Below, piece by piece: positions 1 through 9,013 of a DNA stretch of 64,000 nt. This stretch comes from Streptomyces cellostaticus. GTDB taxonomy: Bacteria; Actinomycetota; Actinomycetes; Streptomycetales; Streptomycetaceae. The first letter of the stretch is position 1, and each line of letters opens with the position of its first letter. The stretch is from assembly GCF_023630175.1 (NCBI RefSeq), contig NZ_JALLIN010000004.1:62001-126000 (forward strand), written 5' to 3'. Below the pieces are notes generated by a model. The model made no database searches. It was not told the DNA's origin and saw only the letters and a list, made by a program, of their open reading frames with translations. A program made the position numbers and the translations under genes.

Positions 1-168
1 GCCCTTGGTACGCGACCAGATGGTCGGGCCGAATCCGACCATGTACTGCGGGACACGGATGCCGAAGAGCTTGGCCGTGGACAGGTGCCCCAGCTCGTGC
101 CACGCGATGGAGACGAGCAGGCCGACCGCGAAGACCACTATGCCGAGGATGAACATCAAGGTCGTCAT
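1..168 (-). CDS. RIP-type site-2 metalloprotease, partial (N-terminal end only)
   Basis: This is the first 56 codons of a membrane zinc protease; the rest lies beyond the left edge. The N-terminus has one hydrophobic segment (residues about 4-23) that runs into HELGH at residues 24-28, the zinc-binding HExxH motif of the site-2 protease (RseP/M50) family. These enzymes cut transmembrane segments of anti-sigma factors and similar proteins. The ATG overlaps the dxr stop codon (ATGA), so the two genes are translationally coupled. dxr followed by this protease is a common bacterial order. The partner isoprenoid gene ispG often follows, but it is outside the window. Confidence 0.88.
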   Translation of the reverse strand, partial: MTTLMFILGIVVFAVGLLVSIAWHELGHLSTAKLFGIRVPQYMVGFGPTIWSRTKG

Positions 169-1430
169 GCACGCGCCTCCGCGGTCCGGTCTGTCAGTTC
201 GCGGGCCCGGGCCCGGGCCCAGGTCTCCGCTTCGAGGACGTCCGACACGGTCAGTGAGGTTCCCGTGACCGGGGTGCCGTGCTCCTCCACCACCCGGGTG
301 ACGGTCTCCATGATCCCGTTGAAGGGCAGTGCGCCGCTGCGGAAGGCCTCGACGCATTCCTCGTTGGCGGCATTGAACACCGCCGGGGCGGTGCCCGCGA
401 GCCGCCCCACGTGGCGGGCGAGGTTCACCGAGGGGAAGGCCTCGTTGTCGAGCGGGAAGAACTCCCACGTGGAGGCCTTGCTCCAGTCGAAGGCGGGCGC
501 CGCGTCCGGGACGCGTTCGGGCCAGCCCAGACCGATGGCGATGGGCCCGCGCATGTCGGGGGGCGTCGCCTGGGCGATCGTGGATCCGTCGGTGAACTCG
601 ACCATCGAATGAACATACGACTGCGGATGCACGACGACCTCAATGAGGTCGAAGGGAATGTCGTAGAGCAGGTGCGCCTCGATGACTTCGAGGCCCTTGT
701 TGACGAGGGTCGCCGAGTTGATCGTGATCACCGGGCCCATCGCCCAGGTGGGGTGCGCGAGGGCGTCCTCGACGGTGACGTTCGCCAACTCCGCCCTCGT
801 CCGGCCGCGGAACGGGCCGCCGGACGCGGTCACGACGAGCTTGCGCACGTCGGCTCGGGTACCGGAGGCGAGGGCCTGGAAGAGGGCGGCGTGCTCGGAG
901 TCGACCGGGATGATCTGCCCGGGCTTGGCGAGCGCCTTGACCAGCGGGCCCCCGACGATCAGCGACTCCTTGTTGGCGAGCGCGAGGGTGCGGCCCGCCT
1001 CCAGGGCGGCCAGGGTGGGCGCGAGGCCGATGGAGCCGGTGATGCCGTTCAGCACGGTGTGGCAGTCGGAGGCGGCGACGTGGGTGGCCGCGTCCGGTCC
1101 GGCGAGGATCTCGGGCAGCGGCTCCGAGGCGCCGTAGAGCCCGGTCAGCGCCTCACGCAGGGCCGGCACCGCGGCCTGGCGGGCGACCGCGACGGTCCGC
1201 GCCCGCAGGCGGTGCGCCTGCTCCGCGAGCAGCGCCGGGCGGGCGCCGTTCGCGGAGAGGGCGGTGACCCGGAAGCGGTCGGGATGGCGCAGCACGAGGT
1301 CGATGGCCTGGGTTCCGATGGACCCGGTGGAGCCGAGGATCACCACGTCCTTGGGGCCGTCTCCCGCGAGCGGGTCGTACACGAGGTGCGGGTCGGCGAG
1401 GGGCGCGGGGCTGGCGGGACTGTCGGTCAT
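165..1430 (-). CDS. dxr: 1-deoxy-D-xylulose 5-phosphate reductoisomerase
   Basis: The 421-residue protein catalyses the NADPH-dependent conversion of DXP to 2-C-methyl-D-erythritol 4-phosphate, the committed step of the MEP isoprenoid pathway in the cytosol. A GSTGSIG dinucleotide-binding motif lies at residues 33-39. The family segments [18 protein letters not shown] and TASGGPFRG follow in the expected order. Length is a little above the usual 390-400 because of an N-terminal extension of about 25 residues. It overlaps the downstream protease gene by 4 bp. The 480 bp upstream are gene-free, so its promoter should lie there. Confidence 0.97.
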   Translation of the reverse strand: MTDSPASPAPLADPHLVYDPLAGDGPKDVVILGSTGSIGTQAIDLVLRHPDRFRVTALSANGARPALLAEQAHRLRARTVAVARQAAVPALREALTGLYGASEPLPEILAGPDAATHVAASDCHTVLNGITGSIGLAPTLAALEAGRTLALANKESLIVGGPLVKALAKPGQIIPVDSEHAALFQALASGTRADVRKLVVTASGGPFRGRTRAELANVTVEDALAHPTWAMGPVITINSATLVNKGLEVIEAHLLYDIPFDLIEVVVHPQSYVHSMVEFTDGSTIAQATPPDMRGPIAIGLGWPERVPDAAPAFDWSKASTWEFFPLDNEAFPSVNLARHVGRLAGTAPAVFNAANEECVEAFRSGALPFNGIMETVTRVVEEHGTPVTGTSLTVSDVLEAETWARARARELTDRTAEARA

Positions 1431-1909
1431 CCCCCCATTGTCGCCGCAAGCCGCGGCCGTCCCGACAGGGCTCCCCCTCGAAAGTCCGCGTCACCGGTTT
1501 TCGTCGGCGGATGGGCCGGTCAGTCCCCCTCGCGTCCTCGCGTCTCCTTGTCCTCGCGTCTCCTTGTCCTCGCGTCTCCTTGTCCCCGTGCCCCTGGTGC
1601 GGGGCCGGCGTGCGGGGCGTGCGTGCCGGGAACGTCAACGGCGCGCCCGCGGGCACCGCCGGACCGGGTGAACCGGGGGGGGCGCGGCCACGGCCGAGGC
1701 GCGGGGCGGCGGGGCCGCCGAGGACACGACCAGCACGCCGCCCGGGTGCACCACGGCGTTCAGGGGAGGGCCGGCCCCGGGCCGCGGGTGACCGCCCGCC
1801 GTTCGCCCCCACGAGGCGGGGTTCACCCCGAAGGACACGGGCTGGAACCGCGTCCCGGACCGGGCACCTGGGCTCGGGAGCCCGGGCGGCCGGTCCGGGA
1901 CGGTTGTGT
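1431..1909. other. Non-coding gap between dxr and the acyl-CoA dehydrogenase gene
   Basis: No reading frame here looks like protein; the open frames are long only because of the G+C content. The stretch should carry the dxr promoter. The only clear structure is a short tandem repeat, listed separately. Confidence 0.6.
1536..1583. repeat. Three perfect tandem copies of a 16-bp unit
   Basis: The unit CCTCGCGTCTCCTTGT is repeated exactly three times (1536-1551, 1552-1567, 1568-1583), and a partial copy precedes the first. It lies about 105 bp upstream of the dxr start. The unit length is not a multiple of three, which fits non-coding DNA. Such arrays usually expand by slippage; a regulatory role is possible but not shown. 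Confidence 0.85.
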
Positions 1910-3847
1910 TCAGGCGCCGTAGGGGCGCCGCTCGTTCGGCCGCGCGGACGGTCCGGGGGTCGCGTCGGCGATCCACGGGCCGTCCCCGGACGGGTCGATG
2001 ACCCCCTCCTCGAGCCAGGTGTAGGCGCCGCCGAGGACCCCCTTGACCACCTTGTGGTCGAGGTCGTCGGTGTTGGCCCACAGGCGGCCGAAGAGTTCCT
2101 CGACCCGGATGCGGGCCTGCCGGCAGAAGGCGTCGGCGAGCTGGTAGGCCTCGCGGCCGTGCTCGCCCTCGCCGCGCAGCCGCTCGGCGCGGACGCAGGC
2201 CGCGCTCATCGCGAACAGTTCGGCGCCGATGTCCACGATCCGGCCGAGGAAGCCCTGCTTGGTCTCCATCCGGCCCTGCCAGCGGGACATGGCGTAGAAG
2301 GTGGAGCGGGCCAGCTTGCGGGCGTGCCGCTCGACGTAGCGCAGATGGCCGGAGAGGTCGACCTCGCGCTTGAACTCGCCGTACGAGGACGGGAGCTGTC
2401 CGGGGCCGGCGACCAGCCTCGGCAGCCACTTGGCGTAGAAGACACCGGCGTTCGCGCCGGCCTTCGCCTTGTCCGAGAGGGTCTTCTCGGGGTCGATGAG
2501 GTCACCCGCGACCGAGAGGTGGGCGTCGACGGCCTCACGGGCGATCAGCAGGTGCATGATCTCCGTGGAGCCCTCGAAGATGCGGTTGATGCGCAGGTCG
2601 CGCAGCATCTGCTCGGCGGGGACGGCCCGCTCGCCGCGCGCCTTCAGGGACTCGGCGGTCTCGTAGCCGCGCCCGCCGCGGATCTGGACCAGTTCGTCGG
2701 CCATCAGCCAGGCCATCTCGGAGCCGTAGAGCTTGGCGAGGGCGGCCTCGATGCGGATGTCGTTGCGGTCCTCGTCGGCCATCTGCGAGGACAGGTCGAG
2801 CACGGCCTCCAGGGCGAAGGTGGTGGCCGCGATGAAGCTGATCTTGGAGCCGACGGCCTCGTGCAGCGCGACCGGCTTGCCCCACTGCTCCCGCTCCGCC
2901 GCCCACTCCCGGGCGATCTTCAGGCACCACTTGCCCGCCCCGGCGCACATCGCGGGCAGCGACAGCCGGCCGGTGTTGAGGGTGGTGAGCGCGATCTTGA
3001 GGCCCGCGCCCTCCGGCCCGATGCGGTTGGCGGCGGGCACCCGGACCCGGTGGAAGCGGGTGACACCGTTCTCGATGCCGCGCAGCCCCATGAAGGCGTT
3101 GCGGTTCTCCACGGTGACGCCCTCGGCCGTGGCCTCCACCACGAAGGCGGTGATGCCGCCCTTGCGGCCCTCGGACTTCGGCACCCGGGCCATGACGACG
3201 AGCAGGTCGGCGACGACTCCGTTGGTGGTCCACAGCTTGACCCCGTCGATGACGTAGTCGTCGCCGTCGGGCACGGCCGTGGTGGCCAGGCGTGCCGGGT
3301 CGGAGCCGACGTCCGGCTCGGTGAGCAGGAAGGCGGAGATGTCGGTGCGGGCGCAGCGGGGCAGGAAGGCGTCCTTCTGCTCCTGGGTGCCGAAGATCTT
3401 CAGCGGCTGCGGTACGCCGATCGACTGGTGGGCGGAGAGCAGGGCGCCGACCGCGGGGCTGGCGGAGCCGGCCAGGGCCAGCGCCTTGTTGTAGTAGAGC
3501 TGGGTCAGACCGAGACCGCCGTACTTCGGGTCGATCTTCATGCCCAGGGCGCCGATCTCCTTCAGGCCCGTGATGACCTCGTCGGGGATGCGGGCCTCGC
3601 GTTCGATGCGGGCGGAGTCGACCGTCGACTCGCAGAAGGCGCGCAGTTCATCCAGGAACTCCTCGCCCCGTCGCACGGACTCGGCGTCGGGGAGCGGATG
3701 GGGGTGGATGAGGTCGAGCCGGAAGCGGCCGAGGAACAGTTCCTTGGCGAAACTCGGCTTGTGCCAGTCCTGTTCCCGCGCGGCCTCCGCCACCTGGCGG
3801 GCCTCGCGTTCGGTGACGTTGGTTCGTTGGGTGGTGGGGGCGGACAT
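1910..3847 (-). CDS. Acyl-CoA dehydrogenase (large, 645 residues)
   Basis: This is a flavoenzyme of the acyl-CoA dehydrogenase family, which introduces the alpha-beta double bond in fatty acyl-CoA oxidation. The FAD/substrate segment (LLTEPDVGSD) lies near residue 178, WTTNG follows, and the C-terminal family motifs are RGGRGYETAESL and FEGSTEIMHL. At 645 residues it is longer than the usual 380-400. The extra C-terminal domain of about 200 residues is typical of the very-long-chain (ACADVL-like) type. It has no close operon partner. The exact chain-length preference cannot be read from sequence. Confidence 0.93.
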   Translation of the reverse strand: MSAPTTQRTNVTEREARQVAEAAREQDWHKPSFAKELFLGRFRLDLIHPHPLPDAESVRRGEEFLDELRAFCESTVDSARIEREARIPDEVITGLKEIGALGMKIDPKYGGLGLTQLYYNKALALAGSASPAVGALLSAHQSIGVPQPLKIFGTQEQKDAFLPRCARTDISAFLLTEPDVGSDPARLATTAVPDGDDYVIDGVKLWTTNGVVADLLVVMARVPKSEGRKGGITAFVVEATAEGVTVENRNAFMGLRGIENGVTRFHRVRVPAANRIGPEGAGLKIALTTLNTGRLSLPAMCAGAGKWCLKIAREWAAEREQWGKPVALHEAVGSKISFIAATTFALEAVLDLSSQMADEDRNDIRIEAALAKLYGSEMAWLMADELVQIRGGRGYETAESLKARGERAVPAEQMLRDLRINRIFEGSTEIMHLLIAREAVDAHLSVAGDLIDPEKTLSDKAKAGANAGVFYAKWLPRLVAGPGQLPSSYGEFKREVDLSGHLRYVERHARKLARSTFYAMSRWQGRMETKQGFLGRIVDIGAELFAMSAACVRAERLRGEGEHGREAYQLADAFCRQARIRVEELFGRLWANTDDLDHKVVKGVLGGAYTWLEEGVIDPSGDGPWIADATPGPSARPNERRPYGA

Positions 3848-4791
3848 TGAGGCTCACCTCGCCGCGAAGAGGGATCATTGGGGGTCGTCCGTTACCGACC
3901 GGTGCTACTGGATCGTTGGTACCCGAAACGGGCCGACCCCACCACCCCTCGCGCGCCGTTCAGGTGGAACGGCCGCCGCGGGCCGGTGACGGCGAGAGCG
4001 ACGGCCCGCGGGAGCCGGCCGGGCCGTGCGTTCCGTGCGGCCCGCTCCCCGCGGCCCTGGCGGGCGCTCCGCCGGAGACCACCGGGGGCCGTGCCCGGAG
4101 GGAGGGAGCGTCGCGACCCCGCGAGGCCGGTCCGGTCCGAACGGGGGGGTCCAGGAGAAGTGAGCCGGCCGGAGCCCTCGCACACTGGCACCCGCCGTGC
4201 CCCGCCGACCTGCCAAAACGCCGTGACCTGCGCGGACTGCCGCGCGTTCCGCCGTGCCTCCGCGAACTCCGCCGTCCGGCCACGCGGACCGCGTTCGTGT
4301 GGTGGCCGCCGCACCGGTGGAGCACCTCGGTCGGCCTCCGGCGAGAGGCCCGTGGGAGACCGGGCCCGGTCTGTTGCTGCTCCGCGCCGCGACTCGCCGC
4401 GACTCGCCGGGCCGGGCAGAGCGGAGCCTGCGGTGCGTGGGGACGTCGCGGTGTCGACGGGGCCGAGGACGGTGCCCGGGTCCACGGGCTCGGCCATCCC
4501 GGACCGGGCAGGGCGGCGGGCGAGCCGGATCGGGCGCGGACAGGCCGACGGCAGTACGCCTCCCGTCGATCGGGAGGCGTACGAGCAGCGCGACACCGTC
4601 GGGAGGCGCAGGAGGCGCATGGCCCCTTTGAGGCCGTGGCGCGGCATCGTCACCCGCTACGCGAGGACCGGGGCCCCATCCAGTTGACCGGACCCCGTGT
4701 CGTGGGAGGCTTCCGCCGGCCCGCCCGCTGATTCAACGAAACCGCCGGAGCACCCGTTGCGTTCGGCGCGCCGCGCGGTGGCTGCTGCCGC
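3848..4791. other. Long intergenic region with no convincing gene
   Basis: This is almost 950 bp between two minus-strand genes. Open frames exist on both strands (for example 3892-4653 minus), but they are rich in Arg/Pro/Gly, have no family-like segments, and match the shadow pattern of GC-rich DNA. The DNA may hold the acyl-CoA dehydrogenase promoter at its left end. One strong inverted repeat is listed separately. A degraded gene cannot be ruled out. Confidence 0.55.
4554..4582. terminator. Perfect 12-bp inverted repeat, 5-nt loop
   Basis: The arms GTACGCCTCCCG (4554-4565) and CGGGAGGCGTAC (4571-4582) are perfectly complementary around TCGAT. It lies about 210 bp past the stop of the small secreted-protein gene (4792), so it could be a distant terminator on the minus strand, although no U-tract follows. 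A protein-binding palindrome is the alternative. Confidence 0.45.
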
Positions 4792-5265
4792 TCAGGCGCA
4801 CTCGGACGAGCTGCTGCCGACGTAGAAGACGTATCCGCCCGACCAGTTGACGAGGTTCGACGTACCGGCCTCGTTCTTCATGAGCGCGGAGATGCCGACA
4901 CAGCGTCCGCCGACCGCCTGGGTGCTGCTGTACACGGGGCCCGCGTATTGCGAGAAGGTGCCGTGGTCCCGGTCACCAGCCGCCTTGTTGTCGCCCGGCC
5001 AGATCCGCAGATCCATGTAGTTGGCCGCGCCACCCGTGTTGTTGTCGAGAATCGCGCAGGCACTGTCGCCCTTCATGTAGAAGAAGAGCGTCGCATAGCG
5101 CTTGCTGGCGCTGGGCAGGGCCTTGGCGTCGGCGAACTCGTAGCCGCTGCCGCACACGGTCGCGGATGCGGCGGCCGCCGGCGTGCTGGGTACTGCGACA
5201 CCCATGGCCGCGACGGCCGAAGCCGCGACGCCGAGGCGCATCAAGTTCTTGCCAAGCGAAGACAT
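4792..5265 (-). CDS. Small secreted protein, resembles spore-associated protein A family
   Basis: The 157-residue protein has an N-terminal signal peptide: a basic start, a hydrophobic stretch and an Ala-rich cleavage region ending near AAAAS at about residue 34. The mature part holds four cysteines (VCGSGY, DSACAI, GRCVG, SSECA), which suggests two disulfides outside the cell. The layout CGxGY ... CAI ... FSQYAGPVY ... CV resembles the small exported proteins known as spore-associated protein A in Streptomyces. That match is from memory of the family and was not searched. A GGGGG ribosome site precedes the ATG. No function is established. Confidence 0.7.
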   Translation of the reverse strand: MSSLGKNLMRLGVAASAVAAMGVAVPSTPAAAASATVCGSGYEFADAKALPSASKRYATLFFYMKGDSACAILDNNTGGAANYMDLRIWPGDNKAAGDRDHGTFSQYAGPVYSSTQAVGGRCVGISALMKNEAGTSNLVNWSGGYVFYVGSSSSECA

Positions 5266-5714
5266 ATATCCCCCAGGATTTGATTGTTGTGCGTGGTCGA
5301 CTGCACAAATGCACCATGACTCTAGTCACCGGGATTCCCCGCGGCCAACGGATACGGTCCGCGGCGGTCGGGGCGGGAGCGCAAAGAGTGATCAGCCGAT
5401 CCGTGCGCTCGCGATTTTTCCTCGAAACCCCGTTATGCACCCTTTTTGGCAGCAACTCTCCGTGGCAATCCGGGATTGTGCTGTGCGCCACAGTCGTGCG
5501 GTCTCCGCTCCGCACAAACGACTGAAACCCTTAAATGCCCCGAAAATGGCCGGTACGCGATAATCGCAGACCGCATGGATTCGGGCTCGGCAGGTCGGTG
5601 GCCGCCTGGGGGGGGGGACGGCGTGGCCTGCTGGGTCCCGACGGGCGGCAGAACGGCCGGAGCCCCCGCACAGTGGGCTCCGGCCGTCTGGCCGACCTGT
5701 CCGTCCCAGGTCGG
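5266..5714. other. Intergenic region of lower G+C content
   Basis: The region is noticeably richer in A/T than its surroundings, especially 5390-5560. It holds the promoter region of the small secreted-protein gene and, at its left-to-middle end, a terminator hairpin (5653-5687) for the aldehyde dehydrogenase gene. No gene was seen. Confidence 0.55.
5653..5687 (-). terminator. Hairpin downstream of the aldehyde dehydrogenase gene
   Basis: A perfect 13-bp stem (ACGGCCGGAGCCC at 5653-5665 with GGGCTCCGGCCGT at 5675-5687) encloses a 9-nt loop, starting 28 bp past the stop of the minus-strand gene at 5715. Position and stability fit an intrinsic-type terminator, although the U-tract is short, as is usual in Streptomyces. 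Confidence 0.75.
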
Positions 5715-7160
5715 TCAGAGCGCGAGGCCGGTGAGGACCAGCACCCGCTCGTAGGTGTAGTCGTCCATCGCGAACCGCACGCCCTCGCGGCCCACACCGG
5801 ACTGCTTGGCGCCGCCGTACGGCATCTGGTCGGCGCGGTACGACGGCACGTCGCCGATCACGACGCCGCCGACCTCGAGGGCGCGGTGGGCGCGGAAGGC
5901 GACCTGCAGGTCGTGCGTGAACACACCCGCCTGGAGGCCGTACTTGGAGCTGTTGACGGCGGCGAAGGCCTCGGCCTCGCCGTCCACCTTCTGCACCGTG
6001 AGGACCGGACCGAAGACCTCCTCGCAGGAGATCGTGGTGTCGGCGGGCACCTCGGTGAGGACGGTCGGCGCGTAGGAGGCGCCGTCGCGGCGGCCGCCCG
6101 TGAGGAGCTTCGCCCCGGCGGCGACGGCCTCGTCCACCCAGGACTCGACGCGCTTGGCGGCGTCCTCGCTGACCAGCGGACCGACATCGGTCTTCGCGTC
6201 GCTCGGGTCACCGGTGACCTGGGCCTCGACGGCGGCGACGACGCGCGGCAGCAGACGGTCGTACACGGAGGCGTCCGCGACGACCCGCTGCACGGAGATG
6301 CAGGACTGGCCGCCCTGGTAGTTGGAGAAGGTCGCGATGCGGGTCGCGGCCCAGTCCAGGTCCTCGTCGCTCGCGAAGTCGCCGAGCACGACGGCCGCGC
6401 CGTTGCCGCCCAGCTCCAGGGTGCAGTGCTTGCGCGGCACCGAGTCCATGATCGCGTAGCCGACCTTCTCCGAACCGGTGAAGGAGATCACCGGCAGGCG
6501 CTCGTCCTGGACCAGGGCCGGCATGCGGTCGTTGGCGACCGGCAGGATCGACCAGGAACCGGCGGGCAGTTCGGTCTCGGCGAGCAGGTCACCGATGATG
6601 AGGCCGGACAGCGGCGTGGCCGGGGCCGGCTTGAGGATGATCGGGGCGCCGGCGGCGATGGCCGGGGCGATCTTGTGGGCGCACAGGTTCAGCGGGAAGT
6701 TGAACGGCGCGATGCCGAGGACGACGCCCTTGGGGAAGCGGCGGGTCAGCGCCAGCCGGCCCTGGCCGCCGGCGTCGGTGTCCAGGCGCTGGGCCTCGCC
6801 GCCGTTGAAGCGGCGGGCCTCCTCGGCGGCGAACCGGAAGACGGAGACGGCACGGCCGACCTCGCCCCGGGCCCACTTGATCGGCTTGCCGTTCTCGGCG
6901 GAGATCAGCTGGGCGATCTCCTCGGTGCGCTCGACCAGACGCCTGCTGACGTGGTCGAGGGCGGCGGCGCGGACATGGGCCGGGGTGGCGGCGAAGTCCT
7001 CGCGGACGGCGTACGCGGCGGCCACGGCCTCCTCGACCTGGGCCTCGGTCGGCACGCTGACCTTGCCGACGAGACGGCCGTCCCACGGGGAGGTGACGTC
7101 GAAGGTGTCCTCGCCGGCGGCCTGGCGGCCGGCGAGCCAGAAGGCGTGGGTGGAAGTCAT
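5715..7160 (-). CDS. NAD(P)-dependent aldehyde dehydrogenase
   Basis: The 481-residue enzyme of the aldehyde dehydrogenase superfamily oxidises an aldehyde to the acid. The nucleotide-binding run GIAPFNFPLN, the general-base segment LELGGNG and the catalytic cysteine in GGQSC are present in order, followed by EEVFGPV. The ATG at 7160 is preferred over an in-frame start 54 bp upstream because a purine-rich ribosome site sits before it and the family alignment begins there. A PucR-type regulator gene is immediately upstream on the same strand and gabT is nearby, so a role in oxidising a semialdehyde from GABA/polyamine breakdown is likely. The substrate is inferred from context only. Confidence 0.9.
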   Translation of the reverse strand: MTSTHAFWLAGRQAAGEDTFDVTSPWDGRLVGKVSVPTEAQVEEAVAAAYAVREDFAATPAHVRAAALDHVSRRLVERTEEIAQLISAENGKPIKWARGEVGRAVSVFRFAAEEARRFNGGEAQRLDTDAGGQGRLALTRRFPKGVVLGIAPFNFPLNLCAHKIAPAIAAGAPIILKPAPATPLSGLIIGDLLAETELPAGSWSILPVANDRMPALVQDERLPVISFTGSEKVGYAIMDSVPRKHCTLELGGNGAAVVLGDFASDEDLDWAATRIATFSNYQGGQSCISVQRVVADASVYDRLLPRVVAAVEAQVTGDPSDAKTDVGPLVSEDAAKRVESWVDEAVAAGAKLLTGGRRDGASYAPTVLTEVPADTTISCEEVFGPVLTVQKVDGEAEAFAAVNSSKYGLQAGVFTHDLQVAFRAHRALEVGGVVIGDVPSYRADQMPYGGAKQSGVGREGVRFAMDDYTYERVLVLTGLAL

Positions 7161-7299
7161 GTGAGTCGTCCCGGCCCTTCCGCGTTGTGGGTGTGCGTTC
7201 GGTTCGTGGTCCACGGTAGGGCGGGGGCGGGCGGGGGTCGCTTGTCCGAGTCGTAGCAGTAGCGGAGCGGGGTGCGCCCATTTGGCGCGGTGGGGCCGG

Positions 7300-8871
7300 T
7301 CACTGGGTCGACGTGGCCTTCAGGGCCAGCCACAGCTCCATGCGGACGTCGGGGTCGTCCAGGCTGCGGCCCAGGATCTCCTCGACGCGCCGCATCCGGT
7401 ACCGCAGTGTGTGCCGGTGGACGCCCAGGTCAGCCGCCGCCGCGTCCCACTGGCCGTGCCGGGACAGCCAGGCACGCAGCGAGGCGACCAGGTCCCCGCG
7501 GCCCGTGGCGTCATGCTCGTACAGGGGCCGCAGCAGCCCGTCGGCGAAGGCCCGCACCGCGTCGTCGGCCAGCAGCGGCAGTACCGAGCCCACGGCCAGT
7601 TGGTCGTGCTCGACGAGCATCCGACCGCGCCGCCGGGCCACCGAGAGCGCCTGCTCGGCCTGCTTGTAGGCGGCGGCCGCCGCGGTCGGGCCGGCCGGCG
7701 CCGAAAGGCCGACGACCAGGTCGTCCTCCTGCGTCGCCCCCGGCTCGGGCACGGCCCGCGCGCCCTCCAGCGCCGACGCGTACCCGGTGCACGCGGCCAC
7801 CGCCGCGCCCCCGTCGGCGACCAGCACCACCAGCCGCTCCCCCTCCGGAACCACCAGCACCGCCTCGCCGGAGCGCGCCGCCGCGGCCTCGACCGTCTCC
7901 GCGAGCGTGCCCAGTGGGTCACCGCCGGACACCGACTCGGCGACGACCATCCGGAACGGTGCGTCGAGCAGCCCGCCGTACAGGTCCCCGGCGACCGCCC
8001 GGGCGTGGTCGGGCTCGCCGGCGAGGAGCATGCGCAGCACGGCCGCTCCGATCCGCTGTTCGGCCGCGCGCAGCGAACGGGAGCGCTCGGTGGTGAGGGT
8101 GAGCAGCGCGATCGCGGAGTGCAGGGCGTAGCGCTCGGCGGTGCCCAGCGCGGCGGCCGTCCCGACGGCGAGCGCGTCCCGCGGACGCTTCCCCGTCCCC
8201 AGGGAGTGCAGCTCCACCCGGTCCTCGTTCTCCGGTCCGCCCACCACCGACGACGCCGGAGCGGGCCGTTCCCGCAACCGCTCCACCTCGGTGGTGAGCC
8301 GGGCGGCGCGGCGGCCCGCCCACTCGGGCGCGGCGGCGACGACGGCGCCCGAGGCGTCGTACAGCGCCGCCCAGCCGTCGATCTGCCCGGCGAGCGCGGC
8401 GAGCAGTCCCTCGGGGCCCGCGCTCAGCGCCTGCCGGGTCAGCTCGCGCTGGGCGGCGAAGCCGGCCGTGACGGCCCGGTACTGGTCGGCGGCGATCGCG
8501 GCGGAGACGGCCTTGCTGATGGCGAGGAAGGGTGTGCGGCGGGGCACCTCCAGCAGCGGCAGCCCCTCCTCCTCGGCGGCGTCGACGAGGGCCGCGGGGA
8601 TCTCCTCGTAGTTGACGCCGACCGCGAAGCCCAGCCCCACCACGCCCGCGCCGGCCAGCCGGCGCACGTACCGGCGCATGGCCTGCGGGTCCTCCGCGTC
8701 CAGCTTGAGGGCGGTGATCAGCAGCAGCTCACCGCCCTCCATGTAGGGGACGGGGTCGGCCAGCTCGCTCACGTGTGCCCACCGCACGGGCACGTCCAGG
8801 CGGTCCTCGCCCGCGCGCACGGTCAGCTTGAGCGCGGAGTGGTGGACGAGCGAGGCGAGGGTCGGGGGCAT
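7300..8871 (-). CDS. PucR-family transcriptional regulator
   Basis: The 523-residue DNA-binding protein has an N-terminal PucR ligand-sensing domain (residues about 1-140, starting LASLVHHSALKL), a central region of unclear fold, and a C-terminal PucR-type helix-turn-helix (near residues 460-515; DLGVHRHTLRYRMRRVEEI). Regulators of this type often act on adjacent nitrogen or amine catabolism genes. It is placed 139 bp upstream of the aldehyde dehydrogenase on the same strand, and gabT follows on the other side. The sequence CATTTGGC occurs upstream of both this gene (8937-8944) and the dehydrogenase (7279-7286), so it may be part of an operator. Confidence 0.92.
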   Translation of the reverse strand: MPPTLASLVHHSALKLTVRAGEDRLDVPVRWAHVSELADPVPYMEGGELLLITALKLDAEDPQAMRRYVRRLAGAGVVGLGFAVGVNYEEIPAALVDAAEEEGLPLLEVPRRTPFLAISKAVSAAIAADQYRAVTAGFAAQRELTRQALSAGPEGLLAALAGQIDGWAALYDASGAVVAAAPEWAGRRAARLTTEVERLRERPAPASSVVGGPENEDRVELHSLGTGKRPRDALAVGTAAALGTAERYALHSAIALLTLTTERSRSLRAAEQRIGAAVLRMLLAGEPDHARAVAGDLYGGLLDAPFRMVVAESVSGGDPLGTLAETVEAAAARSGEAVLVVPEGERLVVLVADGGAAVAACTGYASALEGARAVPEPGATQEDDLVVGLSAPAGPTAAAAAYKQAEQALSVARRRGRMLVEHDQLAVGSVLPLLADDAVRAFADGLLRPLYEHDATGRGDLVASLRAWLSRHGQWDAAAADLGVHRHTLRYRMRRVEEILGRSLDDPDVRMELWLALKATSTQ

Positions 8872-9013
8872 GAGGCCTTCAGGTCGTGGTGCACCGGTCG
8901 GACAGGACGGCGTTGCGGTGACGGCCGGATCGGGGTCATTTGGCCGCCACGTATGAACAGCCTATGCCGATTCTGCCGCACCGTACGGTCCGCCGGTGGC
9001 CGTTCGGCAGGCC

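Noticed and set aside
1511..3850. 779-codon plus-strand frame
   Set aside because: It is the shadow of the acyl-CoA dehydrogenase gene on the other strand, which has complete family motifs.
3892..4653. 253-codon open frame on the minus strand in a long intergenic region
   Set aside because: Composition is Arg/Pro/Gly-rich, with no recognisable segment or good ribosome site, and other frames in the same stretch are equally open, as expected from high G+C.
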